Assembly (NCBI RefSeq): GCF_007859765.1 | Contig: NZ_SIHJ01000001.1 | Span: 4,009,156-4,073,155 of the forward strand | Direction: 5' to 3' | DNA from: Posidoniimonas corsicana | Lineage (GTDB): Bacteria > Planctomycetota > Planctomycetia > Pirellulales > Lacipirellulaceae | DNA: 64,000 bases | Shown here: piece by piece, positions 48,367 to 57,933 of the stretch | Layout of the letters: each line of letters starts with the position of its first letter | Numbering within the stretch: position 1 is the stretch's first letter | Program-made: the position numbers and the translations under genes | The notes under the pieces: model-generated | Database searches by the model: none | What the model saw: the letters and a program-made list of their open reading frames with translations, nothing else | What the model was told of the DNA's origin: nothing

Positions 48367-49173
48367 ATGATGGCTTATCGACTCCTCCCTGTGCTTCCCT
48401 GGTGGCTGTGCCTGTTGGCCTGGGCGACAACCGCCTCGGCAGACGGGCCGACGCTGCGGGTGATGAGCTTCAACATCCACCACGGCGTGGGCGTCGATGG
48501 CCGGTTGGACTTGGAGCGGATCGCCGCAGTGATCCGTGCCGCGTCGCCCGACCTGGTCGCGCTGCAGGAGGTCGACGCAGGCGCCGCGCGGACCGACCGT
48601 GTCGACCAGCCGAAGACGCTCGCCCGCCTCACCGGTATGCACGCCATCTTCGGCGACAACATCCCGTACCAGGGCGGTCGGTACGGCAACGCGGTGCTGT
48701 CGCGGTGGCCGGTGGCGCGGCACGAGAACCACAAACTGCCCAGCCACTACGACGGCGAGCAGCGCGGCGTGCTGGAGGTCTGGCCCCAGACTCCCAAGGG
48801 ATTCCCACAGGTCCGGCTGCTCGCCACGCACTTCGACTACCGCCCGGGCAGTAAGGAGCGCGTCGAATCGGCCAGGATGACCAACCGGATGCTGACCGGC
48901 GGAGGCGACGAACTGACGCTGCTGGTCGGCGACCTCAACGCGACGCCCGATAGCCCGACCTTGGATGAGCTCAAGAAGCACTGGCGTTCTGCGAACGACT
49001 CCCCTGCCCTCACGTTCCCCGTCGACGAACCGACCAAGCAGATCGATTACGTGCTGCTGCCCAAGGCAAGCGGCTGGCGGGTGGAACGCTTTGAAGTGCT
49101 GAACGAAGCGGTCGCGTCGGATCACCGAGCGCTCATCGCGACGCTGGTAGCGCCCGCCGCCCGCGGGCAGTAA
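48367..49173 (+). CDS. Secreted endonuclease/exonuclease/phosphatase (EEP) family protein
   Basis: 268 residues from ATG 48367 (a second ATG follows directly). Signal peptide (LLPVLPWWLCLLAWATTASA). EEP motifs: MSFNIHHG, LVALQEVDAG, YGNAVLSRWP, LLATHFDYR, LLVGDLNATPDSP and ASDHRALIA, giving the metal-binding Asn/Glu, catalytic GDxN and the terminal Asp-His pair. A secreted phosphodiesterase, sphingomyelinase-like or nuclease role is possible; substrate unknown. Tail-to-tail with the next gene. Confidence 0.93.
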   Translation: MMAYRLLPVLPWWLCLLAWATTASADGPTLRVMSFNIHHGVGVDGRLDLERIAAVIRAASPDLVALQEVDAGAARTDRVDQPKTLARLTGMHAIFGDNIPYQGGRYGNAVLSRWPVARHENHKLPSHYDGEQRGVLEVWPQTPKGFPQVRLLATHFDYRPGSKERVESARMTNRMLTGGGDELTLLVGDLNATPDSPTLDELKKHWRSANDSPALTFPVDEPTKQIDYVLLPKASGWRVERFEVLNEAVASDHRALIATLVAPAARGQ

Positions 49174-49179
49174 ACCGCG

Positions 49180-51630
49180 TTACTGGGCGGCAACCGGTGC
49201 GGGCCCACCGGCGTACCCGCACGCCCTCCCCAGCAGGCTCGGGTCGCTTGGCAGCAAGCGGGTCCAGGGCACGGGAAGGTCGTCATACCAGAAGCAGCCG
49301 CTAAGGCTGGCCGGCTCGCCGCGGTCGGCGGGCGTTACGTTGGCCGCGTGGGCTAGCTGGATGCAGTAATCCTCCACCGCGGCCATCACCTCGTCACTCT
49401 GGATCTCACCTACGCCCATCACAAAGCACTCGTAGCCCAGCAACGTACCCTGCTTGCTGATGGCCAGCAGCTTGCGGGCGATCGGCCGCCCGTGCTCGTC
49501 GTAGGCGTAGACCACTTGCTTGTTGGCGTGGGCGGCGTTGGTGAGCACCGCGAGGTTATTGCAGCCGTCCAGACTGAGGCAGGTCTGGAACCGCGTCCCC
49601 ATGAGCAGTACATCGAGCAGACCGTTGGCCACAGCGACCCGGGCCCAGCCGGCCGAATGCCCAAACGTAGCGCCGGGCGGCCGGAGCCACCGACGAACCC
49701 GCACGCCGTCCGCCCGCGCGGCGCGGATCCACGCCTGGTTGCAATCAAGGTGAAGCTTGTAACCCGGGCCGTGCCGGGCGTGCTTGGCGAGCACCTCCTG
49801 CAGCAGCCTCCGCTGGTTGGCGTCCATGTCCGATCTCCAGCTCGTAAACTCCCGGCAGCGTGACAGCGGCTCGTCCTTGATCAGTTCCGCGAGTTCGGCC
49901 CCTAGCAATCTTTCGCTCGCATCGCGGAGCCCTCGCAGCAACGCCTGATTGGCGGTCGAGACCGCCGCACGGCAGACGGCCTTCGCCCCCCGCTCCGGCA
50001 GTCGGGCGGCGGCGTGATGTCGACGGGCTAGTTTCTCGAGTCGGACGAGCTGTGGCTGGGACGCTCGGCCGGACGCGGCGAGGGAATGCAGGTAGGCAAG
50101 CTCCCGCGCGGACGCGTCCCTGCCAGCCTCGACCGCGGTACGCGCGTGCCCGGCGCCACATGCGTCGGCCAAGCAATGCCAGACACCAAGATCGTCGACG
50201 CTCGCGCCGCGCGGGACCGCGGCCGTCTGCAGCCAATCCTCTACCGCTGCGAGCGTCTCGGGTTGGTCAACCGCCCACAACATCGGGCCCGCGAGGGTGG
50301 ACTTCAGCTGACGCAAAACGCGCGGCGACCGGGCGTCGGCGGGCAGTCGGTTGACCCAGTCGACGTAGCCCCGGATGACGCTCCGTGCGCGCCGATGCTG
50401 GCAGGCGTCCGCGAACAGGTCGACCTTCGACATCATCTCCAAGCCCGCTGACTCGGCGTCCTCGACCAGCCGCCGGAACCACCTGGTCCGCAGGCCCGCG
50501 TCGCCGACCCGATCGCCAAGGCTGTGATCGAGCGCCCAGCGGACGTCCTCTACTCGTTCGCCGCGGGCGAGCTGCGTGCGGATCGACTCGTAGTGCCAGC
50601 AGGAGGTTCCGCTGTGCCCTCCGAGGAAGTCGACCAGGCGGCCGAAACCAGGCTTGGGCAGCTCGTCGAGCAACATAGCTGCCGACCGTTGCACCCAGTG
50701 GCCGTTGACGCTTGCGCCCCACTCGGCGGCCAACGCGTCTGGCTCGGCGTGCTGGTCGCAGGCGACCAGGGCGGCGACCGCGGCAAGCTGCGTTGACCGG
50801 CAGCCGTCGCTGCATTCGTTCACCGCCTGCCGGCACGCTTCCACCTGGGCCTGCAATCGCGAAGGGAGCGACCGGCGGAACTTCTTGCCCAGCAGACCGG
50901 CGCGCATCGCCAGGTCCGCCGGCAGCCGGCGGGCCCACTCCTCGATCTCCATGCGGATGCCGCGGAGCGGCTCGACCGCCAACCGGCGCCGCCACACCTG
51001 AAGTTGCGCGAGCGTGCTGCGGAGCTGGTCCCGGGCACGCGACTCTCGGCTGGTCGGCGGCAGCCGCCGGTAGGCCTGCATGAACCGCTCGGCCGCCGAC
51101 CGGCCGCTCAGCCAGAAGACGATCCGGGTGAACCCTGGCAGCTCCGCGTCGCCTAGCTGATGGCAGCCTGCCGAGCGGGCGAGCGCGTCGAGCTCCGCTT
51201 GCTGCTCCTCATCGATTAGCAGTCCAAACCCGTCCTCGCTGGTCGTGGGTTGGTTGTAGAGCCCGTACAAGTAGTCGAGCCTCCGCCGGACGCGGCGCAG
51301 CTCGGCGGCCTGTCGGCGGGAGACGCCGTGGCGCTGCCGCTCGGCCCAGCGTTCCCGTCGCCGCACCCGGTGCGCGACGCGGGCAAGCAGCCCGGCGGTG
51401 AGCGGTTCGGTCAGATCCTCGGTGAAGCCGAGCTGCCGCGGTGCTAGCTTGTCGGACTTCATAACGCCCGCGTGGGCCAGGTTGTCGAGCAGGCGGTGGG
51501 GGTCCGGCTGTCCACGGACCAGCACGACCCGGCCATCACTCATCCGGAGCGTGCGGGCGCGAAGGTCGGAGGCCAGTCGACCGAACGACTGCCGGCGGAT
51601 CGGAAGTTGGTTCGAAGAGTGTGGGCGCAT
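49180..51630 (-). CDS. Large helical protein of unknown function (816 residues)
   Basis: 816 residues, soluble, no signal peptide, rich in Arg, Ala and Leu with long predicted helices over residues 60-600. The C-terminal quarter (about 640-780) is the only part with a family-like look: LLDVLLMGTRFQTCLSLDG, ANKQVVYAYDEHGRPIARKL and GTLLGYECFVMG form a compact beta-rich module with conserved Cys, Asn-Asn, Asp and Arg. It resembles proteins annotated hypothetical in planctomycetes and other large-genome bacteria. No Walker, nuclease or kinase motif is seen. Flanked by the EEP gene and the papain-like/transglutaminase gene. Function cannot be stated. Confidence 0.8.
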   Translation of the reverse strand: MRPHSSNQLPIRRQSFGRLASDLRARTLRMSDGRVVLVRGQPDPHRLLDNLAHAGVMKSDKLAPRQLGFTEDLTEPLTAGLLARVAHRVRRRERWAERQRHGVSRRQAAELRRVRRRLDYLYGLYNQPTTSEDGFGLLIDEEQQAELDALARSAGCHQLGDAELPGFTRIVFWLSGRSAAERFMQAYRRLPPTSRESRARDQLRSTLAQLQVWRRRLAVEPLRGIRMEIEEWARRLPADLAMRAGLLGKKFRRSLPSRLQAQVEACRQAVNECSDGCRSTQLAAVAALVACDQHAEPDALAAEWGASVNGHWVQRSAAMLLDELPKPGFGRLVDFLGGHSGTSCWHYESIRTQLARGERVEDVRWALDHSLGDRVGDAGLRTRWFRRLVEDAESAGLEMMSKVDLFADACQHRRARSVIRGYVDWVNRLPADARSPRVLRQLKSTLAGPMLWAVDQPETLAAVEDWLQTAAVPRGASVDDLGVWHCLADACGAGHARTAVEAGRDASARELAYLHSLAASGRASQPQLVRLEKLARRHHAAARLPERGAKAVCRAAVSTANQALLRGLRDASERLLGAELAELIKDEPLSRCREFTSWRSDMDANQRRLLQEVLAKHARHGPGYKLHLDCNQAWIRAARADGVRVRRWLRPPGATFGHSAGWARVAVANGLLDVLLMGTRFQTCLSLDGCNNLAVLTNAAHANKQVVYAYDEHGRPIARKLLAISKQGTLLGYECFVMGVGEIQSDEVMAAVEDYCIQLAHAANVTPADRGEPASLSGCFWYDDLPVPWTRLLPSDPSLLGRACGYAGGPAPVAAQ

Positions 51631-51888
51631 GGGGAACCTTCACGCGGACGACGCGGGCGCGCAGCGGCCAGCGCGTTGCTGGTGAGTGGGAACGGCGCGC
51701 GGAGAGTCCGCGCGCCGGGAGCCTGCCCGTCAGGGCGTGCCGGGGGCGTGGTTAGCCCTGGGTCAGCTTGTGGAGGAGGTTCAGCATCGCTCGGCGCCAC
51801 CCGTTGCGGGCGGTTGGATTGGGGAACAGCGCGGCCACCAACGTCCGTGGCCGACAGCTAGGACCGCCCGCCTTGAAGAGGGTTCGCG

Positions 51889-53895
51889 TTATTCCTGCGC
51901 CGGCGAGGGTTCGAGCGGTTCGGTGTGGACGTCGAAGTCCCAGTTCCACTCGTCGAAGTAGAGGTTGTGCCCGTCGATCTCCACCTCGCCCCGCTGGAAG
52001 TCGTTGGGCTCGCTGCGGTAGCTGGTCTTCGGCGGGTGGAGCTCCTGCGCGTAGTCGAGGTTCACGATCATGCGGTACGGGTCGAGCCCGCCGCACAGGA
52101 AGTCCTGTACGCGGGGGTCGGCGTGCTTGCGGACCCCGTGCGAGGCGTCGGCCGGCAGCCAGCCCCACGGCTCGACGTAGAACTCCGACCAGTCGTGCAT
52201 GTTCTCTTCGCCCGGCTTGGTCTGCCAGCCGCTCTGCCAGCGGGCCGGCACGCCGGCGGCGCGGCACAGCGTGATGAAAACGGTCCCCTGCACGCCGCAG
52301 TCGCCCCGCCCCGCCGACAGCCCCTTCTGCCCGAGGCTGTCGATGATGCTGTACTCCATCTCCGCGCACCACGGGATGTTCGCGGAGACCCAGCGGAAGA
52401 TCTTGCGGGCGCGGATCAGCGGGTTCGGCTCGTCGCCCACGATCTCCGCTGCCAGCCGCCGCGTTGGATCGTCCAGGACGATGTGCGGCGCCCGCTCGGC
52501 GGTATAGGTCGTGTAGAGCTCGCCAATTTTGTCGTACTCGAGCACCATCGCGGGGTTCAGCCGCGGCGCCCACGCGTGGGTGACGAATTCGTACTCCGCA
52601 ACGAATGACAGTGGCTTGGCTGGGTCGACCACTTCCTGCTCGAGGTAGATCGTGCGGTGGCCCTGACGCGGGGGTGCGATCTGGTGCTCCGCGGGCGCTG
52701 ACCGGATCAGCTTCACGTTCCGCTGCTGCTGGTACTCTTGCGGGTAGGGGAGCCACGCCCGGACCGTCGCCCCCTTGGCCGCGTGTGGGTTGTTCGGTTT
52801 CACGGTGAGCGTGTAGGTCACGTGGTGCTTCACGGGGTAGATGGCCGGCCCGTCTGCGTTACCGGACATGGCCACCAGCCTCGCGATCAGCCCGGTCTGG
52901 TCGAACCCCTGTCGCTGGTCCTGCTTCTCCCGCCGGCGGGCCGCGTCCGAGTTGAAGCGGAACAAGTTCGACGCCGCGCGGCGGAAGTACCGCGTCTTGC
53001 CATCGATCACGCGGAGCTGCAGGTCGCCCGCGTCGCGCCAGCGGGCCAGGTCGGACTCGTCGGCGTCGGGGACCTGGCGGCGGACTTCGGCGAGCAGCTC
53101 TTCTTCCGTGAGCGAAAACTCCCGCCGCGTGCGGCGGATCCGCTCGAGCGCGATGGCGGCTTCCGACGCGACCGGCGCGGTGGGGTCGGGGATCAGCGCG
53201 CGGAGCGCCTCCTCGGCCTCGGCGTACTGCCCGGCGTCGACAAGTCGGTTGGCTTCTTCCATGGTGTGGTCTCGATCGTTCGCGGGTGGTGCGTCCAAAC
53301 GGCAGACGTAGGTCCGCTGGCGGACGACGCTCCCGCCCTTGCCCTCGGCGTCGGCGAAGTACTCGGTGCGGTCGCCGATGCCGTCGGTCGACTTCTGTGA
53401 GCTGCGGTAGCGGAGCCCGACGATCTCGCCCCCCTCACGCACCCAGTCGAGCAGCACCACGCTGTGCCCCGATCCGCTGGTCCGCCAGAGCTGCACAAAG
53501 TCGCCCGGCTGGGCGTCGGCGTGCTCGACCCGGCACCCGATGCCGAGCCGCTCGACCGCTTTCACCACGAGCGTCTCGCGGCTGTTTGGGCCGTCGCCGT
53601 ACCAGTCGCGCTGGAACCGCTTGAGCTGTTCGAACGTCTTGTTGTCCAGCAGCCCGCGCTGCTGCGCTACCTCGAACACGACCGCCAGCGTGTACCCACA
53701 GCAAAACGAGCCCTCGCCCTTCGGCAGCACCACCTGACCCCGGTGCGTGAGCGTGACCGGCGATCCCGAATTGCCGGGGGTCCAGTGGTACCCGCCGCCG
53801 TTGGCGTAGCGTTCAGCCACGTCCAGGACCTCGTCGGCGTCGGCGGAGCCGGCCGCAAGCACAACCGCGGCGCCAAGTATTGCCCAGCGTTTCAA
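51889..53895 (-). CDS. Secreted fusion: papain-like amidase module plus transglutaminase-like protease
   Basis: 668 residues with a signal peptide (MKRWAILGAAVVLAAGSADA). N-terminal module (about 22-205): GEGSFCCGYTLAVVFEVAQQ (candidate nucleophile Cys65 or Cys66) and SGHSVVLLDWV (His144, Asp150), the Cys-His order of NlpC/P60- or CHAP-like peptidases. A mid region (about 210-330) has helical and charged sequence. The C-terminal transglutaminase-like domain (about 350-640) has the triad GDCGVQGTVFITLCRAAG (Cys near 532), NMHDWSEFYVEPWGWLPAD (His near 566, Asp near 581). Two cysteine-protease modules in one secreted protein suggest wall or peptide processing. Divergent from the 54082 gene. Confidence 0.85.
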   Translation of the reverse strand: MKRWAILGAAVVLAAGSADADEVLDVAERYANGGGYHWTPGNSGSPVTLTHRGQVVLPKGEGSFCCGYTLAVVFEVAQQRGLLDNKTFEQLKRFQRDWYGDGPNSRETLVVKAVERLGIGCRVEHADAQPGDFVQLWRTSGSGHSVVLLDWVREGGEIVGLRYRSSQKSTDGIGDRTEYFADAEGKGGSVVRQRTYVCRLDAPPANDRDHTMEEANRLVDAGQYAEAEEALRALIPDPTAPVASEAAIALERIRRTRREFSLTEEELLAEVRRQVPDADESDLARWRDAGDLQLRVIDGKTRYFRRAASNLFRFNSDAARRREKQDQRQGFDQTGLIARLVAMSGNADGPAIYPVKHHVTYTLTVKPNNPHAAKGATVRAWLPYPQEYQQQRNVKLIRSAPAEHQIAPPRQGHRTIYLEQEVVDPAKPLSFVAEYEFVTHAWAPRLNPAMVLEYDKIGELYTTYTAERAPHIVLDDPTRRLAAEIVGDEPNPLIRARKIFRWVSANIPWCAEMEYSIIDSLGQKGLSAGRGDCGVQGTVFITLCRAAGVPARWQSGWQTKPGEENMHDWSEFYVEPWGWLPADASHGVRKHADPRVQDFLCGGLDPYRMIVNLDYAQELHPPKTSYRSEPNDFQRGEVEIDGHNLYFDEWNWDFDVHTEPLEPSPAQE

Positions 53896-54081
53896 GTCGC
53901 TGCTCCTTGTCGGTGCATAGGATCGGCAGGCGACCGGTCGCCTACCCCTGATATACTAGCCGCGGGGCGGGCTGCAATCGCGGCCCCACGTTCTCGCAAT
54001 AGCGCAGAACAGCGGTGGGTGGCGGGCGTTTCGAGCGGAAGGTGATTGGCGTTCCGGTTGGTTTTCTCTCTGGAGACATCG

Positions 54082-55362
54082 ATGCCTACGCGACTGCTGC
54101 TGATCGCCGCCCTGATTGCCATCCCGTCCGCGTGCCGCGCCGCCGAGCCCGCCCATGTACAGCAGGCTTCGGAGCTGCTCGACCTTGAGAGGCTCCCGCT
54201 GCCAGAGGGGGCGGAGCAGCAGCGCTACCGCCGGGCGGCGGCGTTGCGGTACGGGACCACCGAGCCGAGCGAGCCGGCGTTCGCGTACGTCGCAGACCGG
54301 ATCAAAGCGCTCGGCTGGAAGGAACTGCCCGGCGGCACGCACGCCGGGGGCTTCGCCAGCGCGTACTTCGAGCGTGACGGGTTTCTCGTCTACCTCTCCG
54401 CGTCGCCCGGCGGCGAGTTGGCGACGCAGGTCATGCTCGACCACAAGGGCAACGTTACGCCGACCGAGCTGCCGCTGCCCACGGTCGTGGAGCCGATGTA
54501 CGAATTCCCGGGCGTGGCGATGTTCTCTTCGCCCAACGACCCCGACTCCACGGCCAAAAAGATCCGCGAAACCATGACCGCCGCAGGCTGGCGCCCCTAC
54601 GGCGGCGCGGGCGACTCGGCCTACTACCGCAACAACGCCGTGCTGGCGATGATCTCCACGCAGAGCGCTCCGGCCCAGGGCGGGGCGACGATGGTCTCGT
54701 GCACAGTGCAGATGCTGTCGCTAGAGCTCCCCGCCCCCGAGTTCGCCGACGACTTCCGCTACACCGACGGCACAACCGCCATCAGCTTTGACTGCGACAA
54801 GTCCGTCCAGGAAGTGGCCGACTACTACCGCCAGGCGCTGGCGCCGGCGGGCTGGAAAGCCACCACCGAGAAGCCGATCCCCATCAAGTGGAAGCAGGTC
54901 ACGATCCTCCGCAACGACCGGCAGGAGATGATCACCCTCGAAACGCACGACTTCGAGGGCCGCACGCGGGCGAAGCTCGACCACCAGAACGCCGCTGAAG
55001 TGGCGATGGAGAGTTTTCGGCAGTCGGTCGAGGCGGGACGCGTGGCCACCTACCGCGACGGCGAGAAGCCGCGCGTAGTTGTTGACGCCAAGGGTCTGCC
55101 CACGCCGAAGCAGCCCCGACCGTACGCGCTGCGGTACGTGCTGGACGAGGGCCGCGGATTCGCAGCGGGCGAGCGGCTGGCGGCAAACTTCGCGAAGCAG
55201 GGCTGGAAGGCCGTCCGCACACAAACAGACCGCCCCGTGATCCGTGAGTGGCTGCTGGAGCGCGGCGAGAGCCAACTGCACGTGCTGGCGGTCGATGCGC
55301 CAAAGGGTGTGTCGTGGGCCTCGGTCGTGGGGGTGGGAGCGACCCTCGCGCCGGGCAGCTAA
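54082..55362 (+). CDS. Secreted protein with four GW-type repeats
   Basis: 426 residues from ATG 54082, preceded by TGGAGA. Signal peptide (MPTRLLLIAALIAIPSACRAA; Cys18 makes a lipoprotein possible). Four copies of a short unit with the end pattern Y-x(n)-L-x-x-x-GWK: ADRIKALGWKELPG, TMTAAGWRPYG, YRQALAPAGWKATTE, ANFAKQGWKAVRT. Each is preceded by beta-strand sequence (for example AYFERDGFLVYLSASPGG), so the protein may be an array of small alpha/beta domains. No catalytic motif. Function unknown. Confidence 0.78.
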   Translation: MPTRLLLIAALIAIPSACRAAEPAHVQQASELLDLERLPLPEGAEQQRYRRAAALRYGTTEPSEPAFAYVADRIKALGWKELPGGTHAGGFASAYFERDGFLVYLSASPGGELATQVMLDHKGNVTPTELPLPTVVEPMYEFPGVAMFSSPNDPDSTAKKIRETMTAAGWRPYGGAGDSAYYRNNAVLAMISTQSAPAQGGATMVSCTVQMLSLELPAPEFADDFRYTDGTTAISFDCDKSVQEVADYYRQALAPAGWKATTEKPIPIKWKQVTILRNDRQEMITLETHDFEGRTRAKLDHQNAAEVAMESFRQSVEAGRVATYRDGEKPRVVVDAKGLPTPKQPRPYALRYVLDEGRGFAAGERLAANFAKQGWKAVRTQTDRPVIREWLLERGESQLHVLAVDAPKGVSWASVVGVGATLAPGS

Positions 55363-55881
55363 AGAGATGGAGCAGCGTTACCGGCTCGGCCGGTCATCGC
55401 CCTGCTTCGCAACAAGGAGCACGTCGATCACGTTCGCTTGCTTCATCGAATCCCTCCCTTCGCTGCCTGGCCACTCTGCAGCACCCCATTTCTCCTCACG
55501 CGTGCACTCGTGGCACTCGCTGCACCGTTGCCGGACCGGGATCAGTGGATGGCATGACGGTCTTGTCGTCCGGTTACGCGCCACGTCCCCTAAGGCGGTT
55601 GCGCGTGGCTACAGTCGAGATGGACCGGGACTCCGCCCCGGGCCGAGGCGATTCTAGTTGTGGAGCAGCGGCGTGCTGCCTGGGTGGAGCGACCTAAGGT
55701 GTGTAGCGCAAGATGTCGGGCGGCGGACGGGAACCCGATGCAACCGTGATAATCTGGTCGGGGGCCGTCCACGCATTTTCGCGCCTACCCGACAATGAGA
55801 GGCTGCTTGACCTGACGCCGCCCGAAGGATTCAACTATCGGTCACAACCGGCCCCCTCCTCTTCACACCCGTCAGGACAAG
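55363..55881. other. Intergenic region, nothing recognised
   Basis: 519 bases of lower GC content, without a supported gene, RNA or repeat. Short open frames exist but have no start signal or family-like sequence. Confidence 0.5.
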
Positions 55882-56565
55882 ATGACCGAGCCAACGCAGG
55901 ACGCCCAACGCACCTTCCAGGTTGAAGAAGAGGCCAAAGGCGGCTCGGGGTGTTTGCGGGGCTGCCTGATCGCCTTGCTAGTCGCCGTTGTGCTGGGCGT
56001 CATCGCCGGCGTGCTCATTGCGCGCAACTGGAGGTCGCTGATGGCGGGCGGTATCGCCGCGGTGACCGAGGCGGGGATCGACTCGTCTGGGCTGCCGCCG
56101 GCCGAGAAGGAAGAGGTGAAGGCCGAGTTCCGCCGCCTGACCGACGGCTTCCAAGACGGCTCGATCAGCAACGAGCAGCTGCAACGCGTGATGGACGGCA
56201 TCGTCGCGTCGCCGCTGTTCGCCGCGCTGCCGGTGTTCGTGCTCGACTCGGGCTACATCGAAGTGTCCGGTCTGAGTGAAGAGCAGAAGGCGGCCGGCCG
56301 CATGGCGGTGCAGCGGTTCCTGCAGGGCGTTGCAGACGGCACGATCCCGCCCGAGAAGGTTGAGGCCGTGCTGGCGCCGGTCGCCGACCGCGACGCCGAC
56401 GGCGGCTGGAAGCTCCGTGAGGAGGTCACCGACGAACAACTCTCCGCCGCGCTCGCGGCGGCAACGGCGGCCGCGGACGAGGCGGGCGTCCCCGCGGAAG
56501 TCCCCGGCCTGGACGTCTCGGAAGAGATCCGCAAGCTCATCGACGCGGGGCTCGCCGGGGAGTAG
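55882..56565 (+). CDS. Single-pass membrane protein of unknown function
   Basis: 227 residues. Polar N-terminus, then one membrane segment (GCLIALLVAVVLGVIAGVLIA, about 30-50), then a mainly helical acidic domain outside or in the periplasm with APLFAALPVFVLDSGYIEV-like and LSEEQKAAGRMAVQRFL motifs. It resembles planctomycete proteins without assigned role. It lies just before the secretion operon but separated by 167 bases, so membership is unclear. Confidence 0.75.
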   Translation: MTEPTQDAQRTFQVEEEAKGGSGCLRGCLIALLVAVVLGVIAGVLIARNWRSLMAGGIAAVTEAGIDSSGLPPAEKEEVKAEFRRLTDGFQDGSISNEQLQRVMDGIVASPLFAALPVFVLDSGYIEVSGLSEEQKAAGRMAVQRFLQGVADGTIPPEKVEAVLAPVADRDADGGWKLREEVTDEQLSAALAAATAAADEAGVPAEVPGLDVSEEIRKLIDAGLAGE

Positions 56566-56732
56566 CGCCACCGGCGCGTTCCCGCCGCGGGCGCATTGAA
56601 AACTAGCCTGAGTGATCCGACGTCGTCGGGCGAATAGGGATGCAGACCAACCGCATCCCCTTGCCTTAGCCGCGTGCGCGGCGCCGAACGATGATCGCTC
56701 TTAGCCCTGAATTCAAACAGAGGTCAAGAACG

Positions 56733-57920
56733 ATGTTCGAAGACGGCTCCACGCCCGCCGACAGCTCCGGCAAGTGCCTGCTCAACGAGACCTCCGCCGG
56801 CCGCGGCCCCGCTGGCGACGCGCCCGAGATTGTCGACTCGCTCATCCACCAGACGTTCGAGCTCGGCGCCAGCGACATGCACCTGCTGCCGATGGCCAAT
56901 GGCCTGCGGGTCCACTGGCGGATCGACGGGGTTCTCCACCACGCCGGCGACCTGCCCAAGTCGGTCGCCTCGCACGTGATCACCCGCGTCAAGGTGCTGG
57001 CCGACCTGATCACCTACGAGAGCCACACGCCGCAAGAGGGCCGCATGCGCACCAGCCCCGACCGACCGCCGGTGCGCATCACGACGATGCCCACCCTGTT
57101 CGGCGAGCAGGTGGTGGCCCGCGTGCTGCCGGGCGGCGCCCAGCACATGGCCCGGCTCGACGACCTCGGCATGCCGGCCACCACGCACCAGATCCTCAGC
57201 GAGGCGCTCCGCCAGACCACCGGCGCCATCCTCATCGCCGGCCCATCCGGCAGCGGCAAGTCGACGACCGCGTACGCCGTGATCCGCGAGATCGGCGCGG
57301 TGTCGGTCGGCGCCCGCAGCATCTCGTCGCTCGAGGACCCGGTCGAGGTGGTGCTGCCCGGGGTGGCCCAGTCCCAGGCCGCCGCGCACGCCGGGTTCGA
57401 CATCAACACCGGCCTGCGGGCGTTGGTGCGGCAGGACCCCGAGGTGATCCTGGTGGGAGAGATCCGCGACGCGGAGTCCGCGCGGATCGCGTTCCAGGCG
57501 GCGCTCACCGGGCAGCTGCTCGTCACCACGTTCCACGCCAGCGACATCGTCACCGCCATCACGCGGCTGATCGACATGGGCATCCCGCCTTACGTGCTCC
57601 GCGGCGCAACCCAGGCCATTGTGGTGCAGCGGCTGCTGCGCCGGCTGTGCGCGTGCTCCCACCCCGACAAGCTGGTCGGCTGCGGCAACTGCCGCGGGAC
57701 CGGCTACAAGGGCCGGGTGGTGATCGCCGAAGCGGCCGACGTCCGCGAGGCGGACCTGTCCGAAGAGATCCGCGAGGACTACGACCGCGACCGCCTGCAC
57801 AGCAAGCTGCACGACCACGGATCGCAGAGCCTGTACGAGCAGGCCGAGTCGCTCATCGCCGAGGGCGTCACGACGCGCCTCGAGATGCAGCGCGTGCTCG
57901 GCTTCCCCCACCAGTCCTGA
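56733..57920 (+). CDS. GspE/PilB-type secretion ATPase
   Basis: 395 residues from ATG 56733, with AGGTC upstream; an ATG at 56691 would add 14. It has the PilT/GspE C-terminal core: DIHEL-like GASDMHLLPMANG, Walker A AGPSGSGKST (about 169-176), Asp box and Walker B VILVGEIRDAESA, His box LLVTTFHASD, and a zinc ribbon CACSHPDK plus GCGNCRGTGYKGR (about 305-325), typical of GspE and absent from PilT. The usual long N1 domain of GspE is missing, so the protein is close to minimal. Hexameric motor for pseudopilus assembly, with the three GspF-like proteins that follow. Confidence 0.92.
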   Translation: MFEDGSTPADSSGKCLLNETSAGRGPAGDAPEIVDSLIHQTFELGASDMHLLPMANGLRVHWRIDGVLHHAGDLPKSVASHVITRVKVLADLITYESHTPQEGRMRTSPDRPPVRITTMPTLFGEQVVARVLPGGAQHMARLDDLGMPATTHQILSEALRQTTGAILIAGPSGSGKSTTAYAVIREIGAVSVGARSISSLEDPVEVVLPGVAQSQAAAHAGFDINTGLRALVRQDPEVILVGEIRDAESARIAFQAALTGQLLVTTFHASDIVTAITRLIDMGIPPYVLRGATQAIVVQRLLRRLCACSHPDKLVGCGNCRGTGYKGRVVIAEAADVREADLSEEIREDYDRDRLHSKLHDHGSQSLYEQAESLIAEGVTTRLEMQRVLGFPHQS

Positions 57921-57933
57921 GCCGCCCCGTTCC

